Positions 42,834-49,196 of a stretch of DNA of 49,370 nucleotides are shown in pieces. This DNA is from a virus. Positions within the stretch are counted from its first letter, which is position 1. Every line of letters starts with the position of its first letter. Both the position numbers and the translations under genes were made by a program. Under the pieces are notes generated by a model. It was not told the origin of the DNA. It did no database searches and saw only the letters and a list, made by a program, of their open reading frames with translations. The stretch covers positions 1-49,370 of IMG/VR virus record IMGVR_UViG_3300025941_000035; one strand, 5' to 3'.

Positions 42834-42841
42834 GTGATCCA

Positions 42842-43087
42842 CTAAGCCGCTTGGTAGCCCAGTCCCTTGCACTCGATGAGGAACGCCTTGAGGGTGGGCC
42901 GAGGGTGCTGCCTCGCGTACTCGTCTGTCTCTGTCTGGTAGCCCATCGCCACCGCTTCGCACTGTCTCTCCCACATGAGGGAGGCGTCCAGCAATAGTGC
43001 GCAGATGTGTTCTCGCCACCAGTTGCGGCCGATCCTGCGTCCTCGCTTGTCACGCCTTGTTTCTGAGGGTTCAGGCACGAGGTTCAT
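42842..43087 (-). CDS. hypothetical protein
   Basis: 81 residues, basic N-terminus, helical, with a few cysteines (HICALLLD, RQCEAV, ECKGLG). ATG overlaps the upstream TGA. Ends before the leader of the SSB gene. Function unknown. Confidence 0.55.
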   Translation of the reverse strand: MNLVPEPSETRRDKRGRRIGRNWWREHICALLLDASLMWERQCEAVAMGYQTETDEYARQHPRPTLKAFLIECKGLGYQAA

Positions 43088-43485
43088 TCTACCTCCAGGG
43101 TCTCCAGTAGCTCGTCCACGTCAGCCCCTGTGAGGGGCGTCCAGTCGGGTGCCGGACGCATGGGTCTGGGCGGTGGTGGCGAGGGCTCAGGGGTGGGTTC
43201 CTGTGAGTCTGGTGCTAGGTCTAGCACCGGCTTAGGCGGCACCCATCCTGACGGCGGCACGAATCTGTTGGCCCAGTAGTGGTTAGGCCGGGGCTTGACC
43301 TTGCGCCGCTTGCGCTTCCTTGGCTTCGGCTTGGGTTCGGGCAGGTCCGGGGTGAGTGTGTCCTCGCCCGTGCCTCGGTAGACGTACCGTTTGGTCAGTT
43401 CCTTGTCAGGCAGCAGTGACCCGGACCAGCCCATCGCCCCGACTCTGCCCCTCGACGTCGGTACGTCGGAGTAGTCGGGCCACAT
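43084..43485 (-). CDS. proline-rich basic hypothetical protein
   Basis: 133 residues: a short N-terminal domain, a Lys/Arg/Pro stretch (PKPKPRKRKRRKVKPRP, about 51-67), and proline-rich linkers before a small acidic helix at the C-terminus. Likely largely disordered, nucleic acid-binding in the middle. The same frame is open upstream, but MWPDYSDV at 43485 follows the preceding stop closely. Confidence 0.5.
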   Translation of the reverse strand: MWPDYSDVPTSRGRVGAMGWSGSLLPDKELTKRYVYRGTGEDTLTPDLPEPKPKPRKRKRRKVKPRPNHYWANRFVPPSGWVPPKPVLDLAPDSQEPTPEPSPPPPRPMRPAPDWTPLTGADVDELLETLEVE

Positions 43486-43487
43486 GG

Positions 43488-43739
43488 CTACAACCGCCGC
43501 TGGTTCAACCAGTGGAAGTAGTCTCGGAACTGCACCGACGTCCCGTCCAGATCGCTCCATGTGATGTTGGTCAGGATCAGCGAAGCCACCACTACGTCGC
43601 CGTCGTCGCGCTTCTGGAGTAGCACCAGGCGAGTGCCGATCTTGGCCTCGCACTGCGCCATTCCGAGTTTCTGGAAACGCTGGCACTCGGGGCAGTGGCG
43701 CTTGCGCCAGGTACGCCACCACTTCACGAGGCGCTTCAT
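43488..43739 (-). CDS. small cysteine-containing basic protein
   Basis: 83 residues; the N-terminus is strongly basic (KRLVKWWRTWRKRH) followed by CPEC and a later cysteine. A palindrome encodes RFQKL at about 22-26. ATGA-coupled to the upstream gene. Function unknown. Confidence 0.55.
   Translation of the reverse strand: MKRLVKWWRTWRKRHCPECQRFQKLGMAQCEAKIGTRLVLLQKRDDGDVVVASLILTNITWSDLDGTSVQFRDYFHWLNQRRL
43667..43678. repeat. dispersed palindrome site 31
   Basis: GTTTCTGGAAAC on the plus strand; read RFQK in the 83-residue protein. Confidence 0.9.
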
Positions 43740-43888
43740 CGGTACCACACCACGATCTCCAGACGAAGCACCTGCACGTACACAGAGTGGACAGGGCGGC
43801 GGTGCCGCCACCTCCAGTGCCTGCCGTCAGGTCGAGGCTCCGTCCAGTCGATGACCAAGTGCTTGCGATCCACCAGAGGCCGCTTCAT
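43736..43888 (-). CDS. small basic hypothetical protein
   Basis: 50 residues, Arg/His/Trp-rich with a hydrophobic C-terminal strand (VYVQVLRLEIVVWY). Overlaps both neighbours by ATGA. It is too short for a confident function. Confidence 0.5.
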   Translation of the reverse strand: MKRPLVDRKHLVIDWTEPRPDGRHWRWRHRRPVHSVYVQVLRLEIVVWYR

Positions 43889-44181
43889 GACGGACACTCA
43901 ATGGAGTAGATGTTGCCGTCCTCGTCCACGTGGGCGTACTGCGGGTCGCCGTCCTCGTCCGGCCCCAGGTGCGGAGCTTCGCGGATCAGGTAGCCACAGC
44001 CCGAGCAGTCGAAGTCCTCGGTACCCAGGTGATGAGCGCACGGGCAGATGTGGGTTTTGCCGGTGGACGGGGTGAACATGACCCCCGTGCACCGAGCATG
44101 GCTGGACTCGGGGTTCTTGGTGTCCGGGCACTGGCAGTGACCCGTCCAGATCAGGCTACCCACCACGATCACGTCAGCCAT
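43885..44181 (-). CDS. zinc-ribbon-like protein
   Basis: 98 residues with repeated Cys/His pairs: CQCPDTKNPESSHARC, CPCAHH and CSGCG. This spacing suggests two zinc-binding sites. The C-terminus is acidic. Coupled by overlap to both neighbours. Perhaps a small regulator or replication accessory protein. Confidence 0.6.
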   Translation of the reverse strand: MADVIVVGSLIWTGHCQCPDTKNPESSHARCTGVMFTPSTGKTHICPCAHHLGTEDFDCSGCGYLIREAPHLGPDEDGDPQYAHVDEDGNIYSIECPS

Positions 44182-44458
44182 CGGACTTGCCCTTGGTTAC
44201 CGAGGCAAAGAACCCGGCGACGATCCCTCGTGCCTGGTCCAGGTCGAAGCCGTCGGTCATCAGCCCTGCCACCATGGCACCGACCGTCTCACGGAGCGTA
44301 TCGGAGAGGTCGGCCACGACCGTGTAGTCCATGGTCGGCTTGCTCTTGGCGGCACCCAGGCCGTTGAGCCAGATGCACTCGTCCTCTGGACAGTACAGGT
44401 CCTTCTTTTTGCGGTGAAACTCCGCGTGGTCCACTGTCAGATGTGCTAGTGCTTTCAT
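44174..44458 (-). CDS. hypothetical protein
   Basis: 94 residues, helical, with a CPEDEC motif near residue 21. Lies one base after the DUF2800 gene stop and overlaps the next gene by 8 bases. No family recognised. Confidence 0.6.
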   Translation of the reverse strand: MKALAHLTVDHAEFHRKKKDLYCPEDECIWLNGLGAAKSKPTMDYTVVADLSDTLRETVGAMVAGLMTDGFDLDQARGIVAGFFASVTKGKSDG

Positions 44459-44459
44459 G

Positions 44460-46391
44460 TCAGTCCTCCTCGATGTCGAACATGTCCTCGGGTGCCTTGC
44501 CCTGCCACTTGCTGCGCCGGTCCCCCTCGGGTGCGATAACCGGACGCTTGTCGGGCTTGACGACCAGCCGCTCGACGCGGGCGAACGCCTCACCCAGCAC
44601 CTTCTCGGCCTGTGTCGGGGAGAGCAGCGACCGTTGCCACAGTTGTGCCGCCTGCTCCTCGGTGAGGATGCCGTGGTCCTTGTTACTCGGGTCCAGTTCC
44701 TCGGCAGCCTCCTCGGTCCAGTGCCGGGGCGGCTGGTAGTTGACCAGTCCGTAGCCGGGGATGGCGTCGCCCCGGTAGGCGCGGCGCTGTAGCTCGGCCT
44801 TGATCTCGTCGTGCAACTTCACCAGCCCACGGATCTGCGTGTAGTAGCGGGCCAGTTCGTCGTTGGTCAGGGTGATGGTTTCTGGAAACTCGTCGCCACC
44901 CATCTCGATCATCACGTCGAACAGTTCCGCCGCTGCCTCCTGGCGGTGGGCCAGCAGAGCAGGGCAGCCACCACGAGCGGGGCACCACTGACAGGTGGAG
45001 TCACCGGGGCTGAACGCCGCTCCGGCCTTGGCCCCGCCGAGCGCCTCGGTCAACTTGACCGAGAGCACGTTCTCCTGCCAGTCGAGCAGGTCATCAACCT
45101 TCTCGCGCCAGACCTTGATGCCACCCAGCCGGGGCTGCACGATCACGTACTCGACCCACTCCAGCCACTCGGGCAGGCCGTCGTACATCTCGACCACCTC
45201 AGCCAGCAGACCCAGCGCGTAGATGCGCACCTGCGGGTTGGCCTCGACGGAGACATCGACACCCTCGCCGTACTTGAGGTCGCCCACAACTAGGACTGGT
45301 GCCTCCGGCACCGGCATGACTCCGAGGTCGAGCGAGCCGGTCAGGTCGTAGGTGTCCTCCTCGCCGTTGGTGACAGACAGGAGAGGGATCGTGGCGGTGA
45401 CCCGTGACTCGATGCGCACGTCGCGCTGCTCGTCCACGTACTGGGCCACGAGTGCCACGTACTCGGAGACGTGGGTCTCCATCTCCTCGTCGTAGTCCTC
45501 GCCGTCCGGTGGGTGCACTGCGAGTTCCATCAGTGCGAGGTCGGCCTCCTCCGGAGTGATCTCCCCGAGCAGGACGCGGGCTTGTACTTCTGCGACCGAG
45601 TGCGCAGTGGTGCCCTGCCGTGCAGCCTGCGAGCCGGTGGCGTACTCGACCTGCTGGTTGGGGGTCAGGGTTTCCAGAAACGCGCGGCTCGCACCCAGGC
45701 TGGCGGTGCACTCCATCCACCGCTCGGCCGCTGACGGGCCGGTACCACGGTGGCCGTCGAAGATGTAGTCACGGGTGCCGGGCAGGCCGATGAACAACGC
45801 CTCGGTGAACTGGGGCTTGGACTTCACCTCGTCCGACATCGCGTCGAACTCGGCGGCGAGGTCGATGACGCCAGCGGACAGCACGATCTGGATGTCGTCG
45901 GGGTACAGGCTGGCGTCTTGGAATGCGTGGCCTGCGGGCTTGGGGTGCGCGGACTCGACCAGACCACAGCCACAGAGTGGCTCAGTGTCGGCGGTCATCT
46001 CCTCCAGGTCCGCGAGCAGTGCGTCGATGTCGTCATCGTCGTCGGTCACCTCGATACCACGGTCGTGCATCATCTCCTCGACCTCGCCTCGGGACAGGGA
46101 CATCTCTCCGATCAGCCGGTCGACGGCATCGGGGTCGTTGATGTCCAGCGGCTCCTCCCGGCTGAACACGTCAGCCCCGTGGCGGTCAGCGATGGACTGC
46201 GCCACCTCCGCCGCACGGCGGGCCTGCGCCACAGCGTCGATCTTCTCGGGCCAGGACAGGGCCTTGGCCTCGGTCTCGTCCCAATCGAACCGGGTGACCA
46301 ACTCAGCGATGAGTTGCTTCTCGCTCATGCCACCGGGTGCGGTCGGGTGGGCGTCGGGGAACGCGGGGTTCTTGGACTTGCGTGTGGTCAC
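44460..46391 (-). CDS. DUF2800/RecB-like PD-(D/E)XK nuclease
   Basis: 643 residues, GTG start. An N-terminal extension of about 210 residues is acidic and contains CGCGLVESAH. The nuclease part begins at SAAERWMECTASLG (about 220-233), continues with ARQGTTAHSVAE and the catalytic block TGSLDLGVM followed by VVGDLKYGEG (D, K pair about 370-380), and ends in CQWCPARGGC (about 465-474), which with the earlier Cys could hold an iron-sulfur cluster as in Cas4/AddB nucleases. Such proteins travel with DUF2815 SSB and PolA in phages. Palindromes encode FLET (about 238) and FPET (about 502). Confidence 0.8.
   Translation of the reverse strand: MTTRKSKNPAFPDAHPTAPGGMSEKQLIAELVTRFDWDETEAKALSWPEKIDAVAQARRAAEVAQSIADRHGADVFSREEPLDINDPDAVDRLIGEMSLSRGEVEEMMHDRGIEVTDDDDDIDALLADLEEMTADTEPLCGCGLVESAHPKPAGHAFQDASLYPDDIQIVLSAGVIDLAAEFDAMSDEVKSKPQFTEALFIGLPGTRDYIFDGHRGTGPSAAERWMECTASLGASRAFLETLTPNQQVEYATGSQAARQGTTAHSVAEVQARVLLGEITPEEADLALMELAVHPPDGEDYDEEMETHVSEYVALVAQYVDEQRDVRIESRVTATIPLLSVTNGEEDTYDLTGSLDLGVMPVPEAPVLVVGDLKYGEGVDVSVEANPQVRIYALGLLAEVVEMYDGLPEWLEWVEYVIVQPRLGGIKVWREKVDDLLDWQENVLSVKLTEALGGAKAGAAFSPGDSTCQWCPARGGCPALLAHRQEAAAELFDVMIEMGGDEFPETITLTNDELARYYTQIRGLVKLHDEIKAELQRRAYRGDAIPGYGLVNYQPPRHWTEEAAEELDPSNKDHGILTEEQAAQLWQRSLLSPTQAEKVLGEAFARVERLVVKPDKRPVIAPEGDRRSKWQGKAPEDMFDIEED
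44878..44889. repeat. dispersed palindrome site 32
   Basis: GTTTCTGGAAAC on the plus strand; read FPET in the DUF2800 protein after its cysteine cluster. Confidence 0.9.
45670..45681. repeat. dispersed palindrome site 33
   Basis: GTTTCCAGAAAC on the plus strand; read FLET in the DUF2800 protein near the first nuclease motif. Confidence 0.9.
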
Positions 46392-46936
46392 GATGTCTCC
46401 TGCCTCTCCAAGTCCTTCTCATACTGCTCGTGGGCCAGGTGGTAGGTGGACAACGGGATCGTCTCCCACTGCTCCCCCATCGGCGCGTCGTCGGTGCCCC
46501 ACAGGGCGTAGACCACGCTGTCCCAGATCCACACCTTCGCGTGGCCGAGGACCATCCGCTCCATGTCGACGTAGACGTGCATCCCGGGCAGTCCGGGGAG
46601 GTCGAGGCTGGGCACGGCGAGGGTGCTCAGTTCCTTCTCGAAGTCCTTGCCCGCTTTGCGTCGGAGGTTCGGGACCACCAGCCCGTTGTGCCCGCCTCGC
46701 TTGGACGACACGATCAAGCGGCCATCGTGCACGAGGTCGCCGTCCTGGTCGGTGTCCAGTCGGCCGAACCCGGTGACGTAGGTGTTGTACCCGGAGCCAC
46801 TGACCCACACCTCCCTCCCGAGTTCGTCGCCCAGGGCGATCCGCTTGATACGGGCATCAAGTGCGGTCGCCTTCCACGCCTCATACGCCTCCACCACAGC
46901 GGGGTCGCTGCTTCGATAGGCGGTGTCCTTGCTCAT
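46388..46936 (-). CDS. hypothetical protein, first gene after a leader
   Basis: 182 residues from MSKDTAYRS at 46936, preceded by GAGAGG. Alpha/beta mixed with an aromatic C-terminal part (KVWIWDSVVYALWG). It is the first gene downstream of a promoter-like region (TACAAT at 46964-46969, minus strand) that also has a palindrome. No family recognised. Confidence 0.6.
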   Translation of the reverse strand: MSKDTAYRSSDPAVVEAYEAWKATALDARIKRIALGDELGREVWVSGSGYNTYVTGFGRLDTDQDGDLVHDGRLIVSSKRGGHNGLVVPNLRRKAGKDFEKELSTLAVPSLDLPGLPGMHVYVDMERMVLGHAKVWIWDSVVYALWGTDDAPMGEQWETIPLSTYHLAHEQYEKDLERQETS

Positions 46937-46973
46937 GGCTGAACCTCTCTGTTGGGTCACTCGATTGTACCGC

Positions 46974-46985
46974 ATAGTGTGACAC
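46974..46985 (+). repeat. second repeat family, copy B
   Basis: ATAGTGTGACAC on the plus strand, 8 bases from palindrome site 34, within the leader of the 182-residue protein gene. Confidence 0.5.
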
Positions 46986-46992
46986 GGTATGG

Positions 46993-47004
46993 GTTTCCGG
47001 AAAC
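46993..47004. repeat. dispersed palindrome site 34
   Basis: GTTTCCGGAAAC, fully palindromic, in the leader of the 182-residue protein gene, beside ATAGTGTGACAC. Confidence 0.92.
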
Positions 47005-47005
47005 G

Positions 47006-47140
47006 TCAGCGGCTGAGCACCAGCCACAGGATCAGCAGGCCGAACAGCGACATCACCCCGATGCTGACGGGAGCCGCGACCAGGATTGCGTAGAACACAG
47101 CGTGCGATTCGGCGCGCTGCTGCCGGATCTGCTCGTCCAT
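47006..47140 (-). CDS. very small membrane protein
   Basis: 44 residues with a hydrophobic C-terminal part (FYAILVAAPVSIGVM and LFGLLILWLVL), likely two short helices or one long one. Starts by TGATG overlap with the upstream nuclease gene. Its stop is 2 bases beyond a palindrome. Confidence 0.55.
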   Translation of the reverse strand: MDEQIRQQRAESHAVFYAILVAAPVSIGVMSLFGLLILWLVLSR

Positions 47141-47544
47141 CACTCCTCCTCAAGGATGTTGTGGCCGGGGCACCTGAGAAACTCACCCTTCACGTCGTCG
47201 TACTCCCGGTAGTACGCATGCTCAAGGATCTCGTTGAACTGGTCGACCGTGACGGCGAACCCGGCACAGCCCCCGGCGTCGAGCACATGCTGGACGAAGG
47301 TGCGCTGGAGCAGGGTGGGCCCCTTGCGCAGGGCGCGCTCGACGGAGCCGCCGTAGTTCTTCTCGTGCTTGACCTCGATGGCGTAGTACACCCCGTCGAG
47401 GCAGCCGGTGAAGTCGCTGACCCCGGCACGGGAGAACTCGGAGCCGTGGTTCTTCACGATCACCAGCCGGTCGCCGTAGTCAGCGATGCCCCGTTTACGC
47501 ATGTCGTTGCAGCGCCGGGTCTCTGGTCCCTGCTTGCCCGCCAT
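47140..47544 (-). CDS. VRR-NUC nuclease
   Basis: 134 residues. GVSDFTGCLDGVYYAIEVKHE gives the PD-(D/E)XK core (D near 47, E near 58, K near 60) as in VRR-NUC/Holliday-junction-resolvase-like enzymes; a basic N-terminal and GPTLLQRTFVQHV helix follow. In phages with SNF2 helicase and PolA this nuclease is a frequent companion and may resolve branched replication intermediates. Start MAGKQG at 47544; an earlier in-frame start exists. Confidence 0.75.
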   Translation of the reverse strand: MAGKQGPETRRCNDMRKRGIADYGDRLVIVKNHGSEFSRAGVSDFTGCLDGVYYAIEVKHEKNYGGSVERALRKGPTLLQRTFVQHVLDAGGCAGFAVTVDQFNEILEHAYYREYDDVKGEFLRCPGHNILEEE

Positions 47545-47545
47545 G

Positions 47546-47779
47546 TCAGTGTCCTCTCGGGGGCTCGAAGATGAGTGCGGCTCGGTCACCCTCTATGACG
47601 GGCACGCCGAGTACGGTCGGCTCGGTCAATGGGACGGAGAGAAGCAGGGCCTTTGGGAGCATCACGGCGGTGGGGCGCAACCTCGTCATCTTGTCGATGG
47701 TGTCAGCCAGCGCCATCAGCGGAAGCACAGCCTCACGGATCGTCGCTAACTGTGCCTTGCTCAGGGATGGTGTTGCCAT
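47546..47779 (-). CDS. hypothetical protein
   Basis: 77 residues, alpha then beta, no cysteines. Separated from the VRR-NUC gene by one base. No recognisable family. Confidence 0.55.
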   Translation of the reverse strand: MATPSLSKAQLATIREAVLPLMALADTIDKMTRLRPTAVMLPKALLLSVPLTEPTVLGVPVIEGDRAALIFEPPRGH

Positions 47780-47964
47780 TACAAGTCCTCCTCATCTTCT
47801 AGGTCCAGCACCCATGGTGTGTCCTGTTCCCACAGTGGGCCGGTCTGGCGGTTTCTGGAAACGGTGCTAGCCCTAGCACCGGCCGGTGTTGCTCTGCGTC
47901 TGACCATCCTGTTGAGCAGCTTCACCCACAGCGGAGCGGTGACCAGCAGGAGGAGGATCAGCAC
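47779..47964 (-). CDS. small membrane protein
   Basis: 61 residues, GTG start with GAGGTGATCC upstream. An N-terminal transmembrane helix (MLILLLLVTAPLWVKLL) is followed by a short soluble acidic tail. VSRN at about 35-38 is the palindrome. Confidence 0.55.
   Translation of the reverse strand: MLILLLLVTAPLWVKLLNRMVRRRATPAGARASTVSRNRQTGPLWEQDTPWVLDLEDEEDL
47851..47862. repeat. dispersed palindrome site 35
   Basis: GTTTCTGGAAAC on the plus strand; read VSRN in the 61-residue membrane protein. Confidence 0.9.
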
Positions 47965-47968
47965 AGGA

Positions 47969-48508
47969 TCACCTCGCGCTCCACGCCATGAACTCCTCGT
48001 AGTTCATGTCGCCCAGGCTGTCGGCACCACAGGTGGAACAGCGCACACCGTCGTCGGTGCGCTCGGGCTTGTGTGCCAGCGACAGGACCAACTGCATCCA
48101 GTTGGGCAGCCGATACCAGACCGGTACCACCATCCCCCCTCTGACGTAGTAGTCACGGCACACGGCCACACCGAAGTCGTCCTTGACCCTGAGGATCATC
48201 GGGCACACCGACAGGGCGTAGCGGCAGCACTCGATGTGGAGTGGTGCCTCGCTGTACGTACCCAACTGGAAGCGGCCGGGGAAGCAGGCGAACTGGTCCT
48301 TGGCGATCCTCTTCCCGCACAGTTGGCACTTGCGGTTGGCGATCATGTCGATCACCTTGTCGTCATCGATCTGGCCGAACAGCGGCTTGGTGTGGTCGTT
48401 GTTCCACTTGACGTTGGCTGCGACGAACATGCCCTTGTAGTAGATCCGATCCTTCTTGCTCACCCGGTCGGGTAGCTCGGGCCGGTTTCTGGAAACCTCA
48501 GTCGTCAT
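47969..48508 (-). CDS. zinc-binding protein (treble-clef/HNH-like)
   Basis: 179 residues, with GGAGGAC before ATG 48508. Contains KCQLCGKRI (CxxC, about 69-77), FACFPGRF, HIECC (about 101) and a second pair CSTC near the C-terminus. Such a CxxC...HxxC arrangement resembles treble-clef fingers of HNH-type phage proteins, but the HNH catalytic pattern is not complete. VSRN at 5-8 is a palindrome. Possibly an endonuclease relative or regulator. Confidence 0.6.
   Translation of the reverse strand: MTTEVSRNRPELPDRVSKKDRIYYKGMFVAANVKWNNDHTKPLFGQIDDDKVIDMIANRKCQLCGKRIAKDQFACFPGRFQLGTYSEAPLHIECCRYALSVCPMILRVKDDFGVAVCRDYYVRGGMVVPVWYRLPNWMQLVLSLAHKPERTDDGVRCSTCGADSLGDMNYEEFMAWSAR
48485..48496. repeat. 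dispersed palindrome site 36
   Basis: GTTTCTGGAAAC on the plus strand; codons 5-8 (VSRN) of the zinc-binding protein. Confidence 0.9.
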
Positions 48509-48710
48509 CGCTGTCCTCCTCATCCAGCCAGCCGTCCTCCTCATCCAGCCAGCCGTCCACCTCGCGCTGGTCCTCTTGGTCCATCTCCTCCAGCACCGCG
48601 TCCACAAAGAACACAGCCAGCACCACCACGAGCAGAAGCAGCGGCACGATGATGGCCCAGCCAGGGACGAACTGTGTTTGAACGAGTGCCGTCACGGTCA
48701 GCGCAGTCAT
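48498..48710 (-). CDS. membrane protein with acidic tandem repeats
   Basis: 70 residues: an N-terminal hydrophobic helix (WAIIVPLLLLVVVLAVFFV, about 18-36) and an acidic tail with two tandem DGWLDEED units ending in DSDDD. The repeat is a 21-bp direct duplication (48513-48554). It overlaps the start of the next gene by 11 bases. Function unknown. Confidence 0.55.
   Translation of the reverse strand: MTALTVTALVQTQFVPGWAIIVPLLLLVVVLAVFFVDAVLEEMDQEDQREVDGWLDEEDGWLDEEDSDDD
48513..48554. repeat. 21-bp tandem duplication
   Basis: Two perfect 21-bp units in the 3' end of the membrane protein gene at 48498-48710. They encode two copies of an acidic DGWLDEE-type unit. Confidence 0.85.
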
Positions 48711-49033
48711 GAGCGCACCCCCGCAGGCAGAGCGGGACACTGGCCCCGGTCGTGGTTGTCGGCGTAGCCACAGCCGGGGCAGACCACGTGCTCGCTCCGG
48801 ACTGGTGCGTCGTAGACCAGCACCATGTTGCGCTCGCGGAGCATCTGCTCCCACGTGTACCGGTACTTGCCCCGGTGCCACAGCCCGTCCGAGAAGTACC
48901 GCTGCCAGGCGTCGCCGTAGATGCCGTTGACCAGCACCACCGAGGCAGGCTCCGGTTCCGGGCACCGACCAGTACGGTAGTAGATGACCCGTCCGTGGGT
49001 GTTGGTGATGTGCACCCCTCTCTGCTCGGTCAT
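48707..49033 (-). CDS. zinc-binding hypothetical protein
   Basis: 108 residues. CPGCGYADNHDRGQCP near the C-terminus gives a CxxC...H...C zinc site. The rest is alpha/beta with aromatic residues. ATGA-coupled at both ends. No family recognised. Confidence 0.6.
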   Translation of the reverse strand: MTEQRGVHITNTHGRVIYYRTGRCPEPEPASVVLVNGIYGDAWQRYFSDGLWHRGKYRYTWEQMLRERNMVLVYDAPVRSEHVVCPGCGYADNHDRGQCPALPAGVRS

Positions 49034-49170
49034 CGCTGCACCTTCACGTCCGTGATGGTGTAGCCCTGGCCCATGTCACCGTTTCCAAACGTGCGCTCGG
49101 CGTCGGCGAGGAAGTTCTCCACTCCCTCGGTCCTGGTCACGTCGAGCGTGATCACCACTTGTACCTTCAT
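49030..49170 (-). CDS. small hypothetical protein
   Basis: 46 residues, GGAGGACATG start. VVITLDVTRTEGV and TITDVKVQ suggest a small alpha/beta fold. It carries GTTTGGAAAC (plus strand GTTTCCAAAC, 49081-49090), a two-base-shorter relative of the palindrome, encoding TFGN. Confidence 0.55.
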   Translation of the reverse strand: MKVQVVITLDVTRTEGVENFLADAERTFGNGDMGQGYTITDVKVQR

Positions 49171-49184
49171 GTCCTGTCCTCCTG

Positions 49185-49196
49185 GTTTCTAGAAAC
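49185..49196. repeat. dispersed palindrome site 37
   Basis: GTTTCTAGAAAC, the only TA-centred copy; the TAG is the stop of the truncated XRE-like gene. Confidence 0.85.

Larger units (their letters stand above)
42641..42841 (-). promoter_or_regulatory. SSB gene leader
   Basis: A 201-base gap, the longest non-coding stretch of the leftward arm. It holds GTGTGATACAC near the 5' end, a GTGTGATTAGT further on, and palindrome site 30. A promoter or operator cluster for the SSB gene is likely; no exact start could be fixed. Confidence 0.4.
46964..47004 (-). promoter_or_regulatory. putative leftward promoter near palindrome site 34
   Basis: TACAAT on the minus strand (46969 down to 46964), 28 bases before the ATG at 46936. 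No good -35 was found; the fully palindromic site 34 and ATAGTGTGACAC lie immediately upstream. It could drive the DUF2800-SSB-PolA block. Confidence 0.4.

Noticed and set aside
49081-49090. GTTTCCAAAC as a palindrome copy
   Set aside because: Lacks two central bases; noted as a possible decayed copy only.
1216-49196. CRISPR array made of GTTTC...GAAAC repeats
   Set aside because: Copies are 12 bp, 0.5-2.8 kb apart and mostly inside genes; there are no regular spacers or Cas genes.
1216-49196. Bacterial parS sites for host ParB
   Set aside because: Arms match parS but the centre is 2 bp instead of 4, which would change the dimer geometry; kept only as an analogy.
1216-49196. Cluster A mycobacteriophage stoperators
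   Set aside because: Those are asymmetric 13-mers of different sequence with orientation bias; here the site is symmetric and unbiased. Only the functional analogy is kept.
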